Below are positions 1-6,185 of a DNA stretch of 35,076 bases, in pieces. The stretch comes from Streptomyces sp. col6 (GTDB lineage Bacteria > Actinomycetota > Actinomycetes > Streptomycetales > Streptomycetaceae), in NCBI RefSeq assembly GCF_008042035.1, contig NZ_RDBL01000013.1, positions 701,570 through 736,645 on the forward strand, written 5' to 3'. Every line of letters begins with the position of its first letter. The first letter of the stretch is position 1. Under the pieces are notes generated by a model. That model had not been told where the DNA came from and ran no database searches. It was given only the letters and a program-made list of their open reading frames with translations. The position numbers and the translations under genes are program-made.

Positions 1-366
1 GACGACGCGCCGAGGGTCGGCGTCATCTCCTTCGTGGTGGAGGGCTGGAACAGCTCCCACTTCGCCGCCGCGCTCTCCGCCGAGTACGGCATCGGGGTGC
101 GCGACGGTCTCTTCTGCGCCCACCCGCTCGTGCGCACCCTGCTCGGCAGCGACCCGGGCGAGGCCGGCGAGTGCGGTGCGCCGGAGGCGGAGCCGGGCGA
201 GCGGTCCCTGAACGCGATCCGCGTCAGCTTCGGCGCCGGGACGCCGGACGAGCACGTCGAGCGCTTCCTGCGGGCGGTCCGCGAGCTGGTGAACGACGGG
301 GCGCGCTGGAAGTACCGCACCGAGGACGGCCGTTGCGTGCCCGACCGGGGCGCCGCCCAGCTCTGA
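1..366 (+). CDS. Class V aminotransferase family protein, C-terminal part (5' truncated by window edge)
   Basis: The reading frame is open from the first base and ends at a TGA at 364-366, giving 122 C-terminal codons. The visible part contains a segment ending ...NAIRVSFGAGTPDEHVERFL, which matches the C-terminal small domain of PLP-dependent class V aminotransferases and cysteine-desulfurase-like proteins (arginine of the R-x-S-F motif binding the substrate carboxylate, then a helix with a hydrophobic heptad). The PLP-binding lysine lies upstream of the window, so the substrate cannot be told. A 24-bp perfect hairpin follows the stop by 10 bases. The gene is convergent with the Lrp-type gene. 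Family assignment is moderately sure; the precise activity is unknown. Confidence 0.7.
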   Translation, partial: DDAPRVGVISFVVEGWNSSHFAAALSAEYGIGVRDGLFCAHPLVRTLLGSDPGEAGECGAPEAEPGERSLNAIRVSFGAGTPDEHVERFLRAVRELVNDGARWKYRTEDGRCVPDRGAAQL

Positions 367-376
367 GGACGGCCCC

Positions 377-428
377 GCGCGCCGTTGCGGCCGGGTACGG
401 AGATCCGTACCCGGCCGCAACGGCGCGC
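377..428. terminator. Bidirectional terminator hairpin, 24-bp perfect stem
   Basis: Bases 377-400 are exactly reverse-complementary to 405-428, with a 4-base loop (AGAT). It sits between the stop of the aminotransferase on the plus strand and the stop of the Lrp-type gene on the minus strand, so it can terminate both transcripts. The right arm is cut by the start of the 299-bp duplicated unit at 420, so its last nine bases recur at 719-727 without a partner arm. Confidence 0.85.
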
Positions 429-436
429 GTACGGCG

Positions 437-718
437 CTACGCGTCCAGACCGATGGAGAAGGCCGCCTCCAGGTCGTGCTGCGAGTACGTACGGAAGGCG
501 ACATGGGTGTCGGTTCCCTCGACACCGGGGATCTTGCTGATCCGGCCGGGGATGACCTCGGCGAGATCGTCGTGCCTGGACACCCGGACCATGGCGATCA
601 GGTCGTAGGTACCGGTGACCGAGAAGACTTCGCTGACACTGTCCAGCGCGGCGATGGCCTCGGCGATCTCGGGAATCCGGTCCACGCTGGTCTTGATGAG
701 CACGATCGCGGTGATCAC
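437..718 (-). CDS. Lrp/AsnC-type stand-alone RAM (ligand-binding) domain protein, duplicate copy lacking native 5' context
   Basis: The 93-residue product is identical to that of 736-1017. It begins MITAIVLIKTSVDRIPEIAE and contains VSEVFSVTGTYDLIAMVRV, the beta-alpha-beta core of the RAM/AsnC ligand-binding fold. There is no helix-turn-helix, so it cannot bind DNA by itself in the usual Lrp way; family members form oligomers that bind amino acids or act as partners of full-length Lrp proteins. The GTG start at 718 is preceded only by the tail of the other copy (17 bases after its stop) with no Shine-Dalgarno-like sequence, so this copy would be translated poorly if it exists. It is probably the product of the 299-bp duplication or of misassembly. 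Confidence 0.75.
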   Translation of the reverse strand: MITAIVLIKTSVDRIPEIAEAIAALDSVSEVFSVTGTYDLIAMVRVSRHDDLAEVIPGRISKIPGVEGTDTHVAFRTYSQHDLEAAFSIGLDA

Positions 719-735
719 ACGGCGCGCGTACGGCG

Positions 736-1017
736 CTACGCGTCCAGACCGATGGAGAAGGCCGCCTCCAGGTCGTGCTGCGAGTACGTACGGAAGGCGA
801 CATGGGTGTCGGTTCCCTCGACACCGGGGATCTTGCTGATCCGGCCGGGGATGACCTCGGCGAGATCGTCGTGCCTGGACACCCGGACCATGGCGATCAG
901 GTCGTAGGTACCGGTGACCGAGAAGACTTCGCTGACACTGTCCAGCGCGGCGATGGCCTCGGCGATCTCGGGAATCCGGTCCACGCTGGTCTTGATGAGC
1001 ACGATCGCGGTGATCAC
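736..1017 (-). CDS. Lrp/AsnC-type stand-alone RAM domain protein (copy with native start context)
   Basis: This 93-residue protein consists only of the RAM ligand-binding domain of the Lrp/AsnC family; the usual N-terminal helix-turn-helix is absent and the start leaves no room for it. The GTG start at 1017 overlaps the TGA stop of the rhomboid gene in a GTGA arrangement, and a GGGAGA ribosome-binding site lies about 8 bases upstream inside the rhomboid gene. The two genes are therefore expected to be co-transcribed and translationally coupled. Small-molecule sensing or oligomer modulation is inferred from the family; no ligand can be named. From memory the S. coelicolor counterpart is SCO2140. 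Confidence 0.85.
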   Translation of the reverse strand: MITAIVLIKTSVDRIPEIAEAIAALDSVSEVFSVTGTYDLIAMVRVSRHDDLAEVIPGRISKIPGVEGTDTHVAFRTYSQHDLEAAFSIGLDA

Positions 1018-1751
1018 GGCTGTGTTTCTCCCTCGGTGGCCGTGGCTGGAGACTTCACTCTAGCGTCACGCCTGTACCGCCCCCAGGCGTAGAGGAAGCC
1101 GGTGGCGAAGCCCACGACGTGGGCGAGGTAGGCCACCCCGGGACCGCTCCCGGCGCCCTCGGCGGCCAGCCACTGGAGCACGAACCAGAAGATCAGCACC
1201 ACCCAGGCGGGGAAGCGCAGCGGCAGGAACAGCAGGAACGGGAAGAGGCTGGTGACCCGGGCCCGGGGGAAGAGGTAGAGGAACGCCCCCAGCACCGCCG
1301 AGATCGCGCCCGACGCGCCGACGAGGGTCTGGTCGGACGTGGCGTGCGCGGCCGCGTAGCCGAGCAGGGCGAGATAGCCGCAGCCGAGGTAGAAGAGGGC
1401 GAACTCCGTGTGCCCCATGCGCTCCTCGGTCATCGCGCCGAAGACGTACAGGAACAGTATGTTGCCCAGCAGATGCAGCCAGCTGCCGTGGACGAAGAGC
1501 GCGGTGAGCGGGGTGAGCAGGGCGTGCGCCGAGCCGTCCCACAGTTCGCTCGGGATGACGCCCCACCGCTCGAAGTAGCCCGCCTGGGCGGCGAGCAGCG
1601 CGTCCGCCCCGCCGCGCACCGGGACGAAGCCGGAGAGCGGGCTGACCAGAAAGACCGCGCAGCACAGCGCGATGAGGGCGTAGGTCACCGGCGGCCCGCC
1701 CGAAGTGGCCGCGCGCAGGAGCCTGGCTGCCGCCGCCCGCCGATCGATCAT
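1014..1751 (-). CDS. Rhomboid family intramembrane serine protease
   Basis: The 245-residue product has several hydrophobic segments and the rhomboid hallmarks: H-G-S-W-L-H-L-L-G-N with H93 and N97 in the second membrane helix, GASGAISAVLG with nucleophile S147, and AYLAHVVGFATGF with catalytic H211. It should cleave substrates within the membrane, releasing domains of membrane proteins. ATG at 1751 is preferred; an in-frame TTG at 1769 adds six residues, and neither has a clear ribosome-binding site. The stop overlaps the start of the downstream RAM-domain gene by four bases. The rhomboid is divergent from the zinc-ribbon gene. Confidence 0.92.
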   Translation of the reverse strand: MIDRRAAAARLLRAATSGGPPVTYALIALCCAVFLVSPLSGFVPVRGGADALLAAQAGYFERWGVIPSELWDGSAHALLTPLTALFVHGSWLHLLGNILFLYVFGAMTEERMGHTEFALFYLGCGYLALLGYAAAHATSDQTLVGASGAISAVLGAFLYLFPRARVTSLFPFLLFLPLRFPAWVVLIFWFVLQWLAAEGAGSGPGVAYLAHVVGFATGFLYAWGRYRRDARVKSPATATEGETQP

Positions 1752-1911
1752 GAACAGAGCATGACGCAAACGGAGCGAACGGGACAGAGTGCCTCGCCGT
1801 GCCGGGGTGACGCGCCGAGGCCGTAGGGTGACGGGTGGACATCCGCAGTTCGACGGCGCACCGCGAGACCCTTGTCCGGCAGCTCACGGCTCGACGAAAG
1901 AGGACGCACCG

Positions 1912-2154
1912 ATGACGACGGTTCCCCAGCCGACCGACACGACCCGCTGGCGCTGCACGCTCTGCGGAAACCTCACGCGCTTCGACGTGACGCGCTCCTC
2001 CAAGGTCGTCGAGTACGTCCACCTCGACCTGGCCGGTGAGTCGAGCGTCGAGGAACGCGAGGTCGTCAGTGAGACCATCGAGTCGGTGCGCTGTCGTTGG
2101 TGCAACGCGGTGGACCAGATCGAACTTGTCGACAGGCCGGGTGCCGACTCCTGA
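1912..2154 (+). CDS. Small zinc-ribbon protein (80 aa), conserved hypothetical
   Basis: The 80-residue product has two Cys pairs, C15-x2-C18 (RCTLCGN) and C61-x2-C64 (RCRWCNA), that fit a zinc ribbon wrapped around an acidic middle part (SSVEEREVVSE). The ATG at 1912 is chosen because GAAAGAGG lies 6-13 bases upstream; the longer frame from 1789 has no such site. A possible -10 box (TAGGGT) is at 1824-1829. The gene is followed 34 bases later by the NYN-domain gene on the same strand, so the two probably form an operon. Nucleic-acid binding is a reasonable guess from the fold and neighbour, but no function is established here. Confidence 0.8.
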   Translation: MTTVPQPTDTTRWRCTLCGNLTRFDVTRSSKVVEYVHLDLAGESSVEEREVVSETIESVRCRWCNAVDQIELVDRPGADS

Positions 2155-2188
2155 CGGGGCCGTGCGGAGACAACACATGGGGTGACGG

Positions 2189-3553
2189 ATGGTGGAGCAG
2201 CCCGAGGGCGGCGCCGCGTCGGCCGACGGGGCCGACAACGCCGTGGAGGCGCTCGACCGCCCGCTGCCCGAAGGGGTACGGCGCCGGGTCGTCGCGCTGG
2301 TCTCCGACGCGTTCGGCGGTCTCACGGTCACCGAACTGCCCGCCCAGCTGAGGCAGTACGCCCGCTTCACGGCGTCCCGGCGGGCCAAGTTCGCCGGGAA
2401 CGCCATGGCCGCCGCCGTGGCGAACGACGACCGGTTCCGGCGGCGCATCGGCGACCGCCTGCGCGAGGCCCAGCCGGAGCTTGCGGGCGCCCTGGAGTCC
2501 GGGGCGCCGCCCGCCGCCGCCGATCCGGTGGACGTGGCGGCGGCGGCGTACCTGCTGCGGCCGGAGGGCTGGGTGAAGCTGGTCGCCGCCGCCGGCGAGG
2601 AGGTCCAGCGCGCCGACGCCGAGCGGGTCGGCGAGGAGAGCCGGCGCGAGCTGGAACGCCTGCGCGAGGAACTCGCCCTGGCCCGGACCCAGACGAAGAG
2701 CGAGACGGAGCGGCTCCGCGCCGAACTGGACGCCGCCCGCAAGGAGGCCGAATCCCTCCAGCGCAAGCTGCGCAGCGCGGTCAACGAGGTCAAGCGCGGT
2801 GAGGCGGCGCTGCGCCGGGGCCGGGCCGAGACCGAGGCCGTACGCGCCGAGGCGGCCGCCCAGGTGTCCGCCGCCGAGAGCGAGACCCGGCGGCTGCGGG
2901 CGAGGCTGGGGGAGGCCGAGGCGTCCGTCGAGGCGAGCCGCCGGGCCGCCCGGGAGGGGCGCTCGGTCGAGGACATGCGGCTGCGGCTGCTGCTGGACAC
3001 GGTGCTCGAAGCGGCCGGCGGGCTGCGGCGCGAACTGGCGCTGCCGCCCTCCTCGACGCGGCCCGCGGACAGTGTGGACGCGGTGGAGCCGGGCCGGATG
3101 TCGCCCAAGGACATCGCGGCCAGGGCCCTTTCGGAGACCGACCCGGCGCTGCTGGACCAGCTCCTGGCGCTGCCGCAGGCCCATCTGATCGTGGACGGCT
3201 ACAACGTCACCAAGACCGGATATCCGCAGATGCCGCTGGAGAAGCAGCGGCTGCGGCTCCTCGGCGGCCTCTCGGTGCTGGCGGCGCGCACGGGTGCCGA
3301 GATGACCTGTGTCTTCGACGGGGCCGAACTGGCCGCGCCGGTGCTGCTGGCGCCGCCGCGCGGGGTGCGGGTGCTGTTCAGCAAGCCGGGGGTCACCGCC
3401 GACGAACTGATCCGTCAACTGGCGCGAGCGGAACCACCGGGGCGGCCCGTGGTGGTGGTGTCCACCGACCGCGAGGTGGCCGACGGCGTCGCGAAGGCGG
3501 GGGCCAGGCCCGTTGCGTCCGCCTTGCTCCTGAAGCGGCTTTCGCGGGTTTAG
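2189..3553 (+). CDS. Coiled-coil protein with C-terminal NYN (PIN-like) RNase domain
   Basis: The 454-residue product has an N-terminal globular part (about 1-140), a long Glu/Arg/Ala-rich heptad region typical of a coiled coil (about 145-270), and a C-terminal NYN/YacP-like domain beginning around residue 330 with LIVDGYNVTK (metal-binding Asp), then TCVFDGAEL and VVVVSTDREVADG, the acidic positions of PIN-like nucleases. It is therefore a candidate metal-dependent ribonuclease acting on structured or ribosome-bound RNA, probably oligomeric. ATG at 2189 follows a G-rich stretch (GGGGTGA). The neighbouring zinc-ribbon gene may supply an RNA-binding partner. Family call is confident, substrate unknown. 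Confidence 0.88.
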   Translation: MVEQPEGGAASADGADNAVEALDRPLPEGVRRRVVALVSDAFGGLTVTELPAQLRQYARFTASRRAKFAGNAMAAAVANDDRFRRRIGDRLREAQPELAGALESGAPPAAADPVDVAAAAYLLRPEGWVKLVAAAGEEVQRADAERVGEESRRELERLREELALARTQTKSETERLRAELDAARKEAESLQRKLRSAVNEVKRGEAALRRGRAETEAVRAEAAAQVSAAESETRRLRARLGEAEASVEASRRAAREGRSVEDMRLRLLLDTVLEAAGGLRRELALPPSSTRPADSVDAVEPGRMSPKDIAARALSETDPALLDQLLALPQAHLIVDGYNVTKTGYPQMPLEKQRLRLLGGLSVLAARTGAEMTCVFDGAELAAPVLLAPPRGVRVLFSKPGVTADELIRQLARAEPPGRPVVVVSTDREVADGVAKAGARPVASALLLKRLSRV

Positions 3554-3668
3554 CGCTCCTTGTGGCGACTTCGCCCAAGATCATGGAACGGTCCGTCAAG
3601 TCGCCGCTACACGCCGTACGGTGTGGGTAAAGAAGTGCCCTGTGTGACGAGATTTTTCCTGTGAGGAT

Positions 3669-3698
3669 TTGAACTGATCACAAGATGGTCACTAGGGT
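3669..3698 (+). promoter_or_regulatory. Sigma-70 (HrdB)-type promoter of the first NlpC/P60 gene
   Basis: TTGAAC at 3669-3674 and TAGGGT at 3693-3698 are separated by 18 bases, a good fit to a Streptomyces housekeeping promoter. Transcription would begin near 3705, at the front of the riboswitch-like leader and about 135 bases ahead of the GTG start. A second possible -10 (TACGGT, 3617-3622) lies further upstream without a clear -35. Confidence 0.65.
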
Positions 3699-3699
3699 C

Positions 3700-3835
3700 G
3701 GGCCTCGAACCTTCGCGCGGTCGATCACCCATCCGGGGTGGCGGCGAAGGAACCGCCGAGTCCGTCACGTGCACGGAGCCGGGGATTCACCTCCCCCCAC
3801 TGGCCCGGTAGGCGGCTCGAGGAAGAAGGAGCTCG
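3700..3835 (+). promoter_or_regulatory. ydaO/yuaA-type (c-di-AMP) riboswitch in the leader of the NlpC/P60 gene
   Basis: The leader contains the ydaO signature core ACGGAGCCGGGGATTCACC (around 3774-3792), preceded by a paired GGCGGC...GCCGCC-like element and GAGTCCGTCACGTGCACGG, whose GTCCGT and ACGGA-type halves can pair. Known biology: this class binds cyclic di-AMP and in actinobacteria commonly sits upstream of Rpf and NlpC/P60 cell-wall hydrolases, switching them off when the ligand is abundant. The leader has the right length, ends about 10 bases before the ribosome-binding site GAAGGAG, and precedes exactly such a hydrolase. Boundaries are approximate. Confidence 0.8.
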
Positions 3836-3840
3836 CCTTC

Positions 3841-4866
3841 GTGGCGTCCCACCGTCGTCCCAAGCAGCCGAGCCGCACTCGCGTGACCGTGCTCACCGCC
3901 ACCGCCGCCGCGGCCGTTGCCCTGTCCTCCCAGGCAGCCCACGCCGACCCCAAGCCGACCAAGAGCGAGGTCAAGGCGAAGGTCGACGAGCTCTATCACC
4001 AGGCGGGAGCGGCCACCGAGCAGTACAACGGGGCCAAGGAGAAGCAGGAAAAGCTCGAGAAGCAGATCGGCGCGATCCAGGACAAGGTGGCCCGCGGCCA
4101 GGAGGAGCTCAACCAGCTCCGCTCCGGCCTCGGTTCCCTCGCCGCCGCGCAGTACCGCTCCGGAGGCATCGACCCCTCCGTGCAGCTCTTCCTCTCCTCC
4201 GACCCGGACAGCTTCCTCGACCAGGCGTCCGCCCTCGACCAGCTGACGGCCAAGCAGGCCGAGTCCCTGTCGAAGGTCCAGGAGAAGCAGCGGGCCCTCG
4301 CGCAGCAGCGCAAGGAGGCCCAGGACAAGCTGAGCGACCTCGCCTCGGTCCGCAAGACGCTCGGTGAGAAGAAGAAGAAGCAGCAGGAGAAGCTCGCCGA
4401 GGCGCGCCGCCTGCTCAACACCCTCACCGCCGCCGAGCGCGAGAAGCTGCGCCAGGACGAGGCCCGTGCGAGCCGCGCCGCGGGCACCCGGGTCGATCTC
4501 GGCAACGAGGTCCCCGCCTCCGGGCTCGGTGCCGCCGCCCTCAACGCCGCCGCCACCCGTATCGGCAAGCCGTACGTCCCCGCGGCCACCGGCCCCAACT
4601 CCTTCGACTGCTCGGGCCTGACGATGTGGGCCTACGCGCAGGCCGGCGCCAACATCACCCGCACCACGTACACCCAGATCAACCAGGGGCACCGGATCGG
4701 CGTCAGCCAGCTGGCCCCCGGCGACCTGGTCTTCTTCAACAACAACGAGCACGTGGGCCTCTACGCGGGCAACGGGCAGGTCCTGCACGCCCCGTACCCC
4801 GGCGCGTACGTCCGCTACGAGTCGATGAGCACCATCGGCAGCATCTACGGCGCCGTGCGCATCTGA
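3841..4866 (+). CDS. Secreted NlpC/P60 peptidoglycan endopeptidase (riboswitch-controlled paralogue)
   Basis: The 341-residue product has a Sec signal peptide (Arg/Lys-rich start, hydrophobic Ala/Val core, AHA cleavage site near residue 36), a long coiled coil (about 40-215) like RipA and other septal hydrolases, and a C-terminal NlpC/P60 domain. The catalytic triad positions are visible: C257 in FDCSGL, H304 in NNEHVGLY and H316 in VLHAPYPG. It should cut D-Glu-to-diamino-acid bonds in wall peptides. GTG at 3841 is chosen because GAAGGAG lies about 10 bases upstream and the signal peptide starts there; the frame is open back to 3685 through the riboswitch. A 51-residue-spaced paralogue follows at 5090. 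The gene ends at a strong hairpin. Confidence 0.93.
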   Translation: MASHRRPKQPSRTRVTVLTATAAAAVALSSQAAHADPKPTKSEVKAKVDELYHQAGAATEQYNGAKEKQEKLEKQIGAIQDKVARGQEELNQLRSGLGSLAAAQYRSGGIDPSVQLFLSSDPDSFLDQASALDQLTAKQAESLSKVQEKQRALAQQRKEAQDKLSDLASVRKTLGEKKKKQQEKLAEARRLLNTLTAAEREKLRQDEARASRAAGTRVDLGNEVPASGLGAAALNAAATRIGKPYVPAATGPNSFDCSGLTMWAYAQAGANITRTTYTQINQGHRIGVSQLAPGDLVFFNNNEHVGLYAGNGQVLHAPYPGAYVRYESMSTIGSIYGAVRI

Positions 4867-4910
4867 ACCGCGCCCGAACGGGCGAATTCCCGCGCCCCGT
4901 ACTGACGGCC

Positions 4911-4943
4911 GCCCCGCCGGAGACCACAGGTCACCGGCGGGGC
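4911..4943 (+). terminator. Terminator hairpin after the first NlpC/P60 gene
   Basis: GCCCCGCCGG at 4911-4920 pairs perfectly with CCGGCGGGGC at 4934-4943 across a 13-base loop. It lies 45 bases after the stop and before the promoter of the second NlpC/P60 gene, so the two paralogues are likely transcribed separately. Confidence 0.75.
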
Positions 4944-4979
4944 GTCACTGTGTGTGGCCCCGGTCGCCCCGGCGCGTCT

Positions 4980-5009
4980 TTGTCCGCTCCGTGATCACGC
5001 GGTTACTGT
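4980..5009 (+). promoter_or_regulatory. Sigma-70-type promoter of the second NlpC/P60 gene
   Basis: TTGTCC at 4980-4985 and TACTGT at 5004-5009 are spaced by 18 bases. Transcription would start near 5016, leaving a leader of about 74 bases, too short and without the conserved core for a ydaO riboswitch. Confidence 0.6.
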
Positions 5010-5089
5010 CTGCCCTGCTGTGCGGCTCACGTACGTCGGTCCGCCCGTCCGGGCGGCAGGGGCCGCGCGCGAAGGGAGTGCGGCGTCCT

Positions 5090-6121
5090 GTGGGATCCCA
5101 TCGCCGTTCCACACAGCCCGGAGCCGTTCGCGGTGCGCGGGCCACCGTCCTGACGGCCGCCGCCGCGACCGCGGCCGCGACGCTCGGCGCGGCCACCGCG
5201 AACGCCGAGCCGCACGACACCCCGCAGTCCGCCGGGGCCCGCGTCGACCGCCTCTACGCCGAGGCCGAGCGCGCCACGGAGCAGTACAACAAGGCCGGCG
5301 AGGACGTGACCCGGCTGCGCGGCGAGGTGAGCAGGGCCCAGGACCGTGCGGCCCGGGGCCAGGAGCGCATCAACCGCATGCGCGAGGAGCTGGGTTCGGC
5401 GGCGCGGGCGGAGTACCGCGCCGGCGGCATCGACCCCTCGCTCGCCCTGCTGCTCACCTCCGACCCGGACACCTACCTGGACCGGGCCGCCGCCGTCGGG
5501 ATGGCCGACGCCCACCGGGCCACCGCCCTCGCCGAACTCCGCAAGGCGCAGCGGGCGCTCGCCCAGACCCGCGCCGAGGCCGCCCGCTCGCTGGCCGGCC
5601 TGGAGCGCGGCCGGGAGGCCGTCAGCCGCCACAAGCGGACCGTGGAGCAGAAGCTCGCGCGGGCCAGGCAGCTGCTGAGGACGCTGCCCGGGTCCGAGCG
5701 GGCCGCCTTCGCCCGCGCCTCGCGCGACGGCCGCGACCAGGGCGCCGGGCCCCTGGGCGGCCTCCCCGCGGGCTCGTCCCGCGCGGCGGCCGCCGTCCTG
5801 GCCGCGCAGCGGGCGCTCGGCCTGCCGTACGTGTGGGGCGCGAACGGGCCCTCCGGTTTCGACTGCTCCGGGCTGATGCAGTGGGCCTGGGCCCAGGCCG
5901 GGGTGAGCCTGCCGCGCACCTCGCAGGCCCAGCGGTACGCGGGCCGCATGGTGCCGCTCTCCGAGGCCCGCCCCGGTGACCTGGTCGCCTACCGCGCGGA
6001 CGCCAGTCACATCGCGATGTACGTGGGCAACGGCCAGGTCATCCACGCGCCGTACCCGGGCGCCCCGGTCCGCTACGACCCCGTCGGCATGATGCCCGTC
6101 TCCTCGGTCACCCGCGTCTGA
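5090..6121 (+). CDS. Secreted NlpC/P60 peptidoglycan endopeptidase (second paralogue)
   Basis: The 343-residue product mirrors the upstream protein in plan: signal peptide (VLTAAAATAAATLGAATANA, cleavage near residue 40), Glu/Arg/Ala-rich coiled coil, shared phrases such as ATEQYNKAGED and GGIDPSLALLLTSDPDTYLD, and a C-terminal NlpC/P60 domain with C259 (FDCSGLMQW), H307 (DASHIAMY) and H319 (VIHAPYPG). All three catalytic positions are intact. GTG at 5090 is chosen because it aligns with the start of the paralogue and GAAGGGAG lies about 11 bases upstream. It has its own promoter and no riboswitch. It is richer in arginine than its paralogue, suggesting an old duplication. Confidence 0.92.
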   Translation: MGSHRRSTQPGAVRGARATVLTAAAATAAATLGAATANAEPHDTPQSAGARVDRLYAEAERATEQYNKAGEDVTRLRGEVSRAQDRAARGQERINRMREELGSAARAEYRAGGIDPSLALLLTSDPDTYLDRAAAVGMADAHRATALAELRKAQRALAQTRAEAARSLAGLERGREAVSRHKRTVEQKLARARQLLRTLPGSERAAFARASRDGRDQGAGPLGGLPAGSSRAAAAVLAAQRALGLPYVWGANGPSGFDCSGLMQWAWAQAGVSLPRTSQAQRYAGRMVPLSEARPGDLVAYRADASHIAMYVGNGQVIHAPYPGAPVRYDPVGMMPVSSVTRV

Positions 6122-6170
6122 CGTCCCCCTGCGGCCTCCCGCTCCCCGGCCGGGACCCTGAGCCTGCCCG

Positions 6171-6185
6171 TACGCTCGTCATGTG
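6171..6185 (+). promoter_or_regulatory. -10 element of a probable leaderless promoter (metalloprotease-like lipoprotein)
   Basis: TACGCT at 6171-6176 ends six bases before the GTG start at 6183, the spacing at which transcription would begin on the start codon itself. No Shine-Dalgarno sequence is present. Confidence 0.5.

Larger units (their letters stand above)
420..1017. repeat. Perfect tandem duplication, 2 x 299 bp
   Basis: Bases 420-718 and 719-1017 are identical at every position when read side by side; identity stops immediately outside (419 is a while 718 is c; 719 is a while 1018 is g), so there is no microhomology. Each unit carries one complete 93-codon Lrp-type gene plus the last nine bases of the upstream terminator arm. 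The outer end at 1018 continues into the native 5' context (rhomboid overlap and ribosome binding site), and the outer end at 419 into the native terminator. A second duplication of the same length lies at 9332-9930. Confidence 0.97.

Noticed and set aside
437..1017. Two ancient paralogous Lrp genes
   Set aside because: There is not a single difference over 299 bp and the repeat includes non-coding terminator bases, so this is a recent or artificial duplication.
1066..3114. Long antisense frames (682 and 450 codons) opposite the zinc-ribbon and NYN genes
   Set aside because: Composition is Arg/Ser/Gly/Pro-rich shadow coding of the plus-strand genes; no recognisable domain.
3564..3605. 8-bp inverted repeat GGCGACTT/AAGTCGCC after the NYN gene
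   Set aside because: Short stem with a 26-base loop; could be a weak terminator but not supportable alone.
4944..5089. A second riboswitch before the second NlpC/P60 gene
   Set aside because: The leader is short and lacks the GAGCCGGGGA-type core present upstream of the first paralogue.
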